Made by a program: the position numbers and the translations under genes. Positions 1-8,046 of a stretch of 11,083 nt of DNA are shown here, piece by piece. A model generated the notes under the pieces. That model was given only the letters and a program-made list of their open reading frames with translations, was not told the DNA's origin and made no database searches. The DNA is from Spirogloea muscicola (Eukaryota; Streptophyta; Zygnematophyceae; Spirogloeales; Spirogloeaceae): contig WELB01000320.1 of assembly GCA_009602725.1 (NCBI GenBank), positions 91,077 to 102,159 of the forward strand, in the 5' to 3' direction. Numbering within the stretch: position 1 is the stretch's first letter; every line of letters starts with the position of its first letter.

Positions 1-109
1 CGCCGCCGTTGCCGCGGCCGCCGCCGTCTTCGGCCGGCGGGCCGCCGAGCTGGCAGGCTCGGCCTTCTGCCGCGGCTGCTGGCCGACGCTGTGGCGGCTA
101 TGCTGACAG
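1..109 (+). other. GC-rich left edge, probably intron or upstream exon of the FKBP15-like gene
   Basis: Very GC-rich sequence ahead of the first recognisable exon. In the frame of that exon a TGA lies at 104-106, and a CAG acceptor follows directly (ends at 109), so the coding frame cannot simply extend left. An ATG at 100-102 is in a different frame and would give an arginine-rich product with no family match. The real start codon is therefore probably in an exon outside the window, or in a short exon here that I could not delimit. Confidence 0.4.
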
Positions 110-3100
110 GCCGCCTCCTCTGTGCGGCTGTCCAGCCTGAGCGCGGCGAACCACGACGAGCTCGACTTCGACGAGGACGACTCCGCCGCCGGCCGCCGCG
201 CCGCCGTCGCCGCCGCCAAGCTCAGCGCCCTGTTCGAGGCCGACCATGACGGCCCGCAGGTACATCGGAGACGGCCCCCATGGAAAGTCACTTAACCTAG
301 ACCTAGCATGACTACCAGTTTCATTATACCCGCCTGAGTGTAGCACGGCTTGAACCTGCGACCATTAGATGGAGTTCACTGCTACGTCAAGTGAGCTGTA
401 TACCTGTTAGTAAAAGTAGGCTTAGTATGGTTTGGACCTACAGTATCACCGTTACGAGACAATCTCCGACAGGACGAGCCAGCATTGCTGGTCAAGGAAG
501 TCATTACTGTTAGTGCGAGCTTGAGCCCATAAAGACCGCTGGTTGCAGAGCGGGAACGCCTCATTCCACTACCAGCCCCTGAAGCTGCCGCTGGGCAGTG
601 GTAACAATATCGCGCGCACTCGGTCGTCGTCGTCCGGTGTCGACAGCAGCCGGAACCGCAGCCGGAGCCAGTCTGGGGCCGAGGTATGACCATCCGGCCC
701 TGCTACTGCGACGCCACGCGCTTTGTTGCTTCTTGACAGCAGGCGCCACACATCGAAAGCCGAGCAGTCATCTGGCTTTAAACCCATCAATCTGGCAATT
801 TGCTACTCTACGCACGCTGGCTACATGCCACCATGAGGTAGAAACTTACTGACTGTGTTATAATTATTGTTTGGTGGCTGATGTCACCCTGCCATTGCCC
901 AGGTGTTGCATTCGGTCGTGCTGTCCCGGCTGGTCGCCGTGGACGACACAGGTGAGAGCTCCAGCGCCAGCAGCTTGCTCGCTCCTCGGCTGCAAGACCT
1001 GTCCTGTACGGTACCTGGAGAGCAATGCACAAATCAATGTCAATTGAGAGCATTCACCCCCAAAGTTCCACTCTCACTTCCTTTAAAGAAGAGCTTAACT
1101 ATCCCTCAAGTGAAAATGAGCCACCTGCCTTGCGTTGTTGCGACAGGCACGCAGAAGTTGTTTGGCACTGTGGGTGCAGTAGTGCTTGGCCATCGAGGCG
1201 TGGCACAGGTGCCCTCTCCCTCCCTTGGACAATACAGAGGACTGCCGCGTTAAGGGCTGAAGCCATGGTAGATACTGCTGCAGCTTAGTATGTGGAGCCT
1301 TCTGACTTTGTGGAGCATGTTGCCGCATTGTGAGGTCCTCGGCTATTTCTGAGTGGCGTTTCCTCGTGCTCCACAGCTGCGGCACCTGCTCGTGTACGAC
1401 AAAAAGAAGGCGCCAATTGTCAAGCTTCCCATTGTGCCGGACATCGTTTGCACGGTGCGCTCAGTCATAGCCAGCAGAGCTACAACCGAACTTTGGGACA
1501 TACTGTGACTGAGCTTCACTTGTTGCGCATTCAGCTTCGCTTCACTTCTGTAATGTAGCTGATGATGATTTGCTAACTAAGGTCTATCATTCTTTGCATG
1601 GCCTGTTGCTGTGCTGACATTTTAATTTGACCGTGCACTACTTTTCCAACAGCTAGAGGCGGAAGGGGGTGTGCGTATCCACGACAACATGCAGCAGAGC
1701 TGGATAGCCCACTTCCGCAGGTGGGTGCCACAGACTCGCCTGTTGCTGCAAGACCTTGTAAACAGACAGCGGCGCTGAAGCTTGTGCAAGCTCTACAAGG
1801 GAGATATGGCATCAAGACCTGCGTTTTATGTTGCACCTTACTGATTATGTTGCACCTTACTGGTGATTATACTGTGCAAAATGTGAAGGCAAGGGCTCGC
1901 TTTGCCTTCATGGTCGAGGGCTCGAAAAGCTCGAGCCCTTGACCAACATACCAACAAGTGCTGCAGCTCATGTTGGTATGGGGCATCTCGCGACCGACTC
2001 ATAAGATGGCATTGTGGTCTGCTCATTGTGCAGCTCTGAGGACTGGGAGGGCCTGGCGCGGGCCCTGGCCCTGGCGCGCAGCGTGGCTGGGCGTGCTATG
2101 GAGGGCTCCTCCCGTTGCGTCATGGTGCAGGTGACCTGCTTAGCAAGAGTCATCTTCATAACTATGCCCTAATATGCTGCTGTTGTCAGATTGTTTGGGG
2201 TGTAGGGTTGTCAATTACCAGATTGTTATCAATTACCAGTATATATCAATACTATTGATACATGCAATGATACATATCTTGGCACGTTGGCATGCTTCTT
2301 GCACAGGATGTATCCTTGGGGGAGGTGGAGTCATCGGCGCACCTTCAGGATGGGGACTTGGTGAGGCCCTCTGACCCACATTGACGTCCATCTGTGCATG
2401 AGCAATGCAGCGCTGCCTGGTAGCTGTGCAACAGTGCAGTAAGTAGTAGTCATAGTCCTTGGTTTAGTTCAGGGCTATCATCACAGCCTGCGATGCAGCT
2501 GCCTGTACTGCAAAGTGATTTTCCAAAGTTGTTCCAGCGATAATCTCATCTGCTTATTAGTTGAGCCTATATGCCCTGCATGTTCTTCACTGCGAGCAGG
2601 TCGTGCTGGCATACACGCTGTGGGCCGAGGTCCCAGGAATGCCTGGCCAACTCGGGCCAGCCGTCCATGCAACAGAAGGTCAATTTGCGCGTGATTATGT
2701 TGTTGGCGTGATGCTGCCTTCAAGGGACGCCGCAGTCAGACCAGGGTCGGCAGAGCTGAGGCACGTGGCTGACAGGGCCTGAGGGTACTTGCAGGCAAAG
2801 GCATAAAAGTTCAGCTCGGAAGCAAGAAGGCGCCTCCAGGTATTGCTGCAACTAACTCCTTGCAATAACCTTAACTGACTCAATCCCTTCTATCAGGCAT
2901 GAAGATTAGTGAAAGTCATCTTTTAGTGAGGGAAGGTTAAGGTCTTCTTGACTTACCAGGTGACTGCAACAAGCGCTGGCATCTTGTATCTGTCCTTCAT
3001 CATTGCATTAGTCGTAAAAGAGGACAAGGGTTTATGACAACTAAAGCTCACTGCCGCAAGTAGCCAGCAATTGATGCAATCAGTCGGCTCCTTTTGCTGG

Positions 3101-6100
3101 TTCAGGACTGGAGCAGGGTGTGCTGGGCATGAGCAAGGGCGGCTGCCGGTTCTTGGTAGTGCCAGCTCACCTGGGCTACGGCTTCCAACCCAGCCGGCCT
3201 TCCCAGGTGCATAAGAGTCAGACTTTCGAGCTTAAATGAGGCTCTTGTGAGGACATTAAGGACCTGTATTCAAACATTAACACCTCTACAGAGTCTGCAG
3301 CTCGTAGTTGGTCTTGGCTGCCCGGGTTCAGCAGTTGTTGGCTGTGGATCCATGAAGTCCATTGCCGCTTCCTGGTCTCTAAAGCAGTAAGATTGAAGCT
3401 GATCGACATGAAACTTTCACCGGTTACTGACCTGCGGACATGTGATGAAGTGCAGGTTCCAGCAGGCGCTGCGCTATTTTACGACGTTACCGTCCTGAAG
3501 ATAAAGAAGCAGCCGCCGATGCAGGCACTGCTGCGGGAGCAGCGCTCGTTTTCGTCCTGTCCCTGGTCTCACTGGTCGCGGCTACATCTCTGTGCCTGCA
3601 CCTTGACGCTGCAGAGACCAAGGAGTCCCTCTTTGGTACGGGCGCGTACACCACCGCCATGGGAGAAAGCAAGGGCCGCAAGTCGTCCATACCGTCCGAC
3701 AAGCCGGAGCTGGAGGATGATGGGGAGCAGGGCGATGACAAGGACTTGCTCATGGCACGCAGGGCGCTGCTGAGCAGGATCGGCGGCACGGTGGGCAGCG
3801 CCCCGAAGCTCCGGCTCGACGTGCGGCGCTCACTGGACAGCCCGCTGGCGAGCCCACATAAGGAGGGCGAGGCGCAGCGGCGGTTGGCCGCACTGCTGAT
3901 AGACATGCAGGCTGAGCGCCAAGGTGATGCGGGGGATGATGGCAACACAGAGCCTCCCGAGGCTGCTCCGCCTGAGCTGCTGGACGCTCCACACCTTGGT
4001 GGGGCTGAGGCTGGGCACAAAATGAATGGCGAGACGGCCTCGCAGGCAGCTGCCAGCACTGAAGTCAAGCAGCAGGCTGGCGGCACTGAGCAGGACATGA
4101 TGGACGAGCTCGAAGACAAGGCTCTGTCTGATCATGCGACAGGGAGGACAGGCATGGCGGACGAGGTGGACGGCCAGGCACCGCCAGAAGTGGCAGTCAG
4201 CAGTAACGGTGAGCAGCGGTCGAGGCAGGAGAGCAGCGGCATCGGCGACGTCTGGCTGCAGGCATCGAGCCAGCCGGCGTTGAGCAGCTCTGACGGTCGT
4301 CACGGCTCACTATACGAGAACCAGGAGATGCCAGTGGACAGCGGCATCCTGTTGCTCCTGGACCCTGCCAACCCGCTTGGCGCGAGCTTCGCTGTCTCCG
4401 CTGCTGCCACCAGCCCGGCGCCCACGACCTCGAGGGGTGCTCCTCCAGTCGGACCAGCGCCGGCCGACGCTGTGGCAGCAGATGGTGGCCAATGGGAGGA
4501 CCCATCAAGGCAAGGCGCGCCCATTGGACTCAGGAGTCCCTTGCCGGCTCACAGCCAGCAAGCGCTTCTGGAGGCCATCCAGGGCGCTCAGGTGAGCCTC
4601 CTGTCTCGAGGACGAGAGGAAGGACTTGAGAATCACATTGCGAGCTAGATTGTCATTTCCATATCCAGTTCAGATTGGAACTTGCACATCCCAAAAGTGA
4701 CCAGTAAAGCAGTTGTGGCAGTTGCCTCTGCCACAGTGCAATTCTAGCAGCCAGGTACCAACTTTCAAGAATTTTGAAGTCTAGTATAGCAAGTTGCTTA
4801 TTAATTTGCCTGAGGCCATCGCATAAACAGGAATTGGGGGCTTGTTACGACTATGTGTGCTTAAGTCTCTAACTGCAACTACGTGCTTTTGGTCACCAAC
4901 GTGATGAGACAGAAAGTCATGGCTGCCAACTTGGAGGACCTGACAAGGATGATGCGCCAGCACACGGGGGTTCGGAACGATCACCTGGGGCTGGACAATC
5001 CGAGTCCGAGAGCCTTGGCAGCGCTGGAGCGCGCGGAGGCAGCGGTGGATGTCGAGGACGATGGTGGCTGCGACGGCCTGGTGGACATGGTAGCCCTCAT
5101 GCTGGCAGAGAACCGGGAGCTCAGGCGGCGATTGAGCAGCAGTAGAGAGGGCACGTCCTCCCTGAAGAGCGGCTCAATTACAGGAGCCGCGGCCTTGCGG
5201 CCTCCAGAAGGCGCTGTGACCTTCTCAAGTACCAATACTCCTGAGACGCTGAGTTGTGCTCCAGTCGTAGTCATGAGAAGGCTCAGTACTTGGAGGATAT
5301 GGTGACAGTATGTGATGACCGGTTACCTCGTGTCTTCTGTCCTCTTACTCTACATTCATTGAGTGAAGCAGCATGTTGTATGTTATGTTGGCTATTTGGA
5401 GTCCAGTCCAGCATGCTAGGACCAGTGCCTGAGCAGGATGAGTCTGTGGGTTTGTCCAGTCACGCAGCAGGCACTGGTGGACGCAAGCGCAGCGCGACTA
5501 GCAGAGGCGATCGAGCTTGGCGAGGAGCGGCAGCGTGCAGCGCTGGCAGCCTCGCAGGCGCTCGAGGTGGGCCTGCGGCAGGAGCTGAGCGAGGCACGGG
5601 CTGAGGTGCAGCATGCCCGCGCAGCTCTCATGCAGCGGCAGGCGAGCGAGACGATCCAGAGGCTGCACCATGAGGCGTCGCTGGAGAAGCAACAGGATGC
5701 GGCTACTGCCTCCGGGGCGATGGACAGTAGACAGGGCGCCGACGACGTGGATCACAGTAGATCTTCGCTGGAGAAGCCAAAGTCCGCCGTCGGTGGGCAG
5801 TGGATGGGCACCCAGAACCGAAGCTCGTACTTTGAGATGCGCAAGGAGGAGGCGGACCAGGAGGCTGCACAAGCCGGCGAGGACGAGCAGTACAAGCAGG
5901 ACAGTGTGGCGCAGTGGCTGACCGCCGGCGGCGGTGGCAGCGAAGGTGGCGCCGAGACGCCAGTCGCTGCTGAAGGGGCAGCAGATGCGTCTGAGCGGTT
6001 GCGGCGGAGTGAGTCTGATGCAGCAGTCGCGGCTGAGGTCCGGGCACGCGAGGACATGCTCCGCCTCCTCAAGCATGTGCTGGGGAAGCTCTACATGTGA

Positions 6101-7060
6101 GAACCCTTGACTGCAACTGATCCCACTTAAAGCCTACTGTACCCTTGATAATGAATCCAGATACTGTACTTTATACGTCCACCATGCTGGACAACATCAC
6201 TGTTATAGCTCAAAATATGTTGTATGTGGATATAGTAACAACAAGAATGCAATTTTTAGTCTTCATCAATATCACATATAGCATGCCCCCCTCTCCACCA
6301 GAGCCTTTTAGCCAGGCCTTCTTCTTACCACCCATTATCCAGAGATCGGCTTTAAAGGGCGCTGGTCATGGTTGTCTAGACCAGCCAGACGCGCAAAGCT
6401 TTGGGCATATAGCTGTCGTTCTGGAGTAGCAGATAAGAGTTGCTTGCGTGTACTTCGGGGCTGGCCAGCTCTGCAGGCAGCTTGTTGTCACTGCAGCGCA
6501 CCTTGTGCTCACTGCCTTACTGGCCTTGTTCATGTCGCAGCGAGCTCAAGGACGACCTGGAGACCTACTCGTCATTGTCCAAAGCCCAGGTTGTGGGCCT
6601 GGTGAGGCCCCCTTGTGACTTTCTGCTCTCTGTGACAAGAGAAGAACTTAGTACTTAGAGCCTGATCATTACCCAGACACTTGTGTAGGTGGCTGCAATA
6701 TCATTGATTGAGCATCTATCCTGATTACTTTAAGAACCTGTCGGAGGGCAGCAGCACTGACTCTGTGACCTGCTTGCTGTGAGCTCTGGGACCCAGCATT
6801 CCAGGCTTTGAAGTACTATGCTCAAAGTCACCCTGTGCCATCTAATTTATGAGATAGTCTCTAATCAGTTGCTAGTCAGTAGTTGACAATCACTGTCATC
6901 TGCTCCATTGACGTCGTGTGACCTGGTTGTGCAGGTAAAGTGCAAGCTGAGGGCGGCCACCAAGGACGTGCAGGCTGCGGTGGATGAGCGGCTCGAGGAG
7001 CTGTCCTCCATGGAGACGGGCTCGCCAAGGAGCGGGCTGCACGGTGACAGCGGAACATGA
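110..7060 (+). CDS. FKBP15: FKBP15/WAFL-like protein, multi-exon gene, 5' end missing
   Basis: Proposed exons: 110-259, 549-683, 903-951, 1147-1208, 1377-1454, 1653-1720, 2034-2130, 2307-2360, 2600-2678, 2795-2839, 3106-3206, 3456-about 3547, about 3615 or 3670-4591, 4913-5215, 5471-6096, 6541-6601, 6935-7060 (TGA 7058-7060). Donors are GT and acceptors are AG, and phases agree at all junctions except exon 12/13. The product is roughly 1,000 residues, compared with about 1,200 in the human protein. The order acidic N-terminus, WH1/PH-like domain, FKBP domain, disordered linker and coiled coil is that of FKBP15 (WAFL), known in animals as an endosome-associated, actin-linked protein. A similar role in an alga is inference. 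The 3' end is convergent with the next gene. The exon 14 donor (5215) and exon 16 donor (6601, or 6589) each have alternatives. No obvious TGTAA polyadenylation signal follows the stop. Confidence 0.8.
1826..1862. repeat. Two tandem copies of an 18-base unit in intron 6
   Basis: TTATGTTGCACCTTACTG occurs at 1826-1843 and again, identically, at 1845-1862 with one base (A) between. This is a local tandem duplication inside intron 6 of the FKBP15-like gene. No further copies were noticed nearby. Confidence 0.9.
1885..1980. repeat. Cluster of three short hairpins in intron 6
   Basis: Three successive inverted repeats: GAAGGCAA (1885-1892) with TTGCCTTC (1902-1909); a 15-base arm at 1911-1925 with 1931-1945, loop AAAGC and one G/T wobble; and CATACCAAC (1947-1955) with GTTGGTATG (1972-1980). 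They lie within about 95 bases of one intron. Function unknown; they could fold in the pre-mRNA or be the remains of a small inverted-repeat element. Confidence 0.7.
2307..3547 (+). other. FKBP15-like exons 8-12: FKBP-type prolyl isomerase domain
   Basis: Exons 8-12 (residues about 214-335) spell an FKBP fold: ESSAHLQDGDL, VVLAYTLWAEVPG, KGIKVQLGSKKAPPG, LEQGVLGMSKGGCRFLVVP, AHLGYGF and LFYDVTVLKIKK. The clearest family hallmark is the G-(L/W)-E-x-G-(M/V)-LGM-x-KGG segment before the R-x-L-x-VP strand. The Tyr of AYT, the Tyr of GYG and the Phe of LFYDV correspond to pocket residues Y26, Y82 and F99 of FKBP12. Other pocket residues differ: the Phe-Asp pair is not seen, and the Val-Ile-x-x-Trp stretch reads Ala-Pro-Pro-Gly-Leu. 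The domain may be a binding module with weak catalysis (inference). The exon 12 end is not settled: its frame stays open beyond 3547, but the sequence from about 3548 is pyrimidine-rich and intron-like. Confidence 0.8.
3615..4591 (+). other. FKBP15-like exon 13: long disordered linker
   Basis: The frame is open through 3659-4591 and ends at CAG followed by GTGAGC, a strong donor, in phase 0. Conceptual product: an acidic patch (KPELEDDGEQGDDKD), a helix LLMARRALLSRIGGTVG that recalls the short helix after the FKBP domain in FKBP15, a second helix RRLAALLIDMQAE, then about 220 residues rich in Ala, Gly, Pro, Ser, Glu and Gln with no fold I recognise, and a final helix QQALLEAIQGAQ leading into exon 14. 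The left limit is uncertain. A pyrimidine-rich GCAG acceptor ends at 3614, but joining it in phase creates a stop codon; a weaker AAAG acceptor ends at 3669. A Met codon at 3659 exists but has no promoter context. Confidence 0.65.
4714..4735. repeat. Small perfect hairpin in intron 13
   Basis: TGTGGCAG (4714-4721) and CTGCCACA (4728-4735) form an 8-bp stem with a 6-base loop. It lies inside the intron between the disordered linker exon and the first coiled-coil exon. No function can be assigned. Confidence 0.5.
4913..7060 (+). other. FKBP15-like exons 14-17: C-terminal coiled coils and tail
   Basis: Exon 14 (4913-5215) gives VMAANLEDLTRMMRQHTGVR and a helical LVDMVALMLAENRELRRRL segment. Exon 15 (5471-6096) is a long heptad-like region from LVDASAARLAEAIELGEERQ through RQELSEARAEVQHARAAL and SETIQRLHHEASLEKQQ. 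A charged, Gly-rich spacer with a GGGG run follows, then a second helix ERLRRSESDAAVAAEVRARE and LRLLKHVLGKLY. An in-frame TGA at 6098-6100 directly follows but overlaps the donor AT/GTGAGA. Splicing to exon 16 in phase 2 reads ELKDDLETYSSLSKAQ and continues the coiled coil, so that stop is probably intronic. Exon 17 ends with VQAAVDERLEELSSME and a short Ser/Gly tail before TGA. In the family these coiled coils are the oligomerisation and actin/endosome-interaction part. Confidence 0.7.
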
Positions 7061-7666
7061 GTTGCAATATGTATTATGCTGCTGAGACCGCTTGCGTGAA
7101 GGCCACCTCCAGGCCTCGCTCTTCGCATATTTAGGACATCAATGTTGACCTGTATGTCATGGAACTAAGGATTTGCCCCCACAGACCCTCAAAGTACTAT
7201 TATGACAACCCAAACAGTCTGCATGCTTGCTCGCTCTTGCGCAGCTGACAGCTGCTTGAGTGATATTTGATTTCCACGCCTGCGCGCTTAGGAGTCCGAG
7301 CCTGAGGTCGTGAAGATGGTTGCGTCGCACCTTTAGAATCCACACGCACTCGCATGATGATGCAAATGCTCACATTGCCGCCGGCAGCACTGATTGATAT
7401 TCAGTCAATGCCAAGCAGGCTGCTGGGCAACCTGTCTCCGGACTTGCGCGACACCATTTTGATACTGTGCATGGTATCCTCTGCTGTGGTTGGCAGACTG
7501 ATCATTGCTGACTGAATGTCCCAATCTCCAATTGGCCAGACGCAGTGGAACATAACAACCTTGCTTTGTGTCAGCATTCCACCAACTTCACGATCCAGGA
7601 CTAGCTAACCCACAAAATGGTTGCGGGTGGCTAAGCTGTACTTGCTTGAAAAGATTGTGCCGGTAA

Positions 7667-7698
7667 AGATCATGTCAAGGTACTCCTTGACATGATCT
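7667..7698. repeat. Perfect 14-bp hairpin between convergent genes
   Basis: AGATCATGTCAAGG (7667-7680), loop TACT (7681-7684), CCTTGACATGATCT (7685-7698). The arms are perfectly complementary. It sits roughly midway between the two stop codons. No run of T follows, so a bacterial-type terminator is not implied; a role in 3'-end formation or as a small element's core is open. Confidence 0.9.
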
Positions 7699-8006
7699 GA
7701 GTCAGGGCTTACAAGTGCCCAGTGATTGAGCTAATGGGCGGGCGTCTTGACCTATATGTGCGCAGTTACAGATTTACAGGTGGCGCTTTGCCATCAGTCA
7801 CATGCATGCGCTTGCTTCAGCAGCACAAATTTAACTGCTACACTCGGAGCTGCGCCAAGCTCCAAGTACTAGAAGCAACATGACTGAAGGCCTTGCCTTT
7901 GATTGCCATGAAACCTCATCAGTGCTGAACAGGGTGCCCAATTGGAAACGTGCACCACCCCACATGAAGCTCCGCTATGGCTTTAGTGGGATTGAGCAAG
8001 CAGCAG

Positions 8007-8011
8007 TTACA
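8007..8011 (-). promoter_or_regulatory. Candidate TGTAA polyadenylation signal for the GCR1-like gene
   Basis: On the minus strand TGTAA lies about 35 bases beyond the stop at 8047-8049. TGTAA is the usual nuclear polyadenylation signal in chlorophycean green algae. Two more copies on the same strand lie further on, at 7774-7778 and 7766-7770, and would fit a longer 3' UTR. The choice between them cannot be made from sequence. Confidence 0.45.
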
Positions 8012-8046
8012 TTTCAATTGCGGCAACCATTGCTGGGCTGTGACCA

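Larger units (their letters stand above)
110..2130 (+). other. FKBP15-like exons 1-7: acidic N-terminus and WH1/PH-like domain
   Basis: Residues are numbered from the first visible codon. Residues 1-50 contain DELDFDEDD followed by AAAKLSALFEADHDGPQ, matching the acidic segment and small amphipathic helix at the FKBP15 N-terminus. Exon 2 gives SGNASFHYQPLKLP, the counterpart of the GNEFFQYTAPK-type motif, then a Ser/Arg-rich linker that reads through a false donor at 601. Exons 3-7 (residues 96-213) give VLHSVVLSRLVAVDDTG, GAVVLGHRG, HLLVYDKKKAPIVKLPI, RIHDNMQQSWIAHF and a helix SEDWEGLARALALARSVAG. This strand order with a C-terminal helix suits a WH1/PH-like fold. Phases are 0, 0, 1, 0, 0, 2, 0, so the joins support each other. 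The domain call rests on remembered FKBP15 features and is firm in order but not in fine detail. Confidence 0.7.
7061..8046. other. Convergent intergenic region, no gene recognised
   Basis: About 1 kb between the stop of the FKBP15-like gene (+) and the stop of the GCR1-like gene (-). It should hold both 3' untranslated regions. No coding exon is convincingly supported, apart from a weak candidate alternative last exon at 7292-7336. The left part has no obvious TGTAA on the + strand. The right part has three TGTAA motifs on the - strand and one strong hairpin at 7667-7698. No tRNA or other RNA gene is seen. Confidence 0.6.

Noticed and set aside
601-602. GT at 601 as the exon 2 donor
   Set aside because: It gives phase 1, which does not connect to VLHSVVLSRLV in exon 3; the donor after 683 gives phase 0 and a good join.
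598-852. Open frame on + downstream of position 598
   Set aside because: It overlaps exon 2 in a different frame; the Ser/Arg-rich frame through 549-683 joins in phase to exon 3 and matches the FKBP15 layout.
3487-4119. 210-residue open frame on the minus strand
   Set aside because: Ser/Ala/Arg-rich mirror of the GC-rich linker exon on +. It has no recognisable motif, and the + frame has splice joins on its right and family context.
5498-6076. 192-residue open frame on the minus strand
   Set aside because: Antisense shadow of the coiled-coil exon 15; composition reflects the complement of Glu/Ala/Gln codons.
6098-6100. TGA as the end of the FKBP15-like protein
   Set aside because: The TGA is part of a good donor (AT/GTGAGA), and splicing to 6541 continues the coiled coil in phase through two further exons. 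Still possible for an intron-retained form.
7061-8046. tRNA or other structured RNA gene in the intergenic region
   Set aside because: No cloverleaf arms or tRNA internal promoter boxes were seen; only an isolated hairpin.
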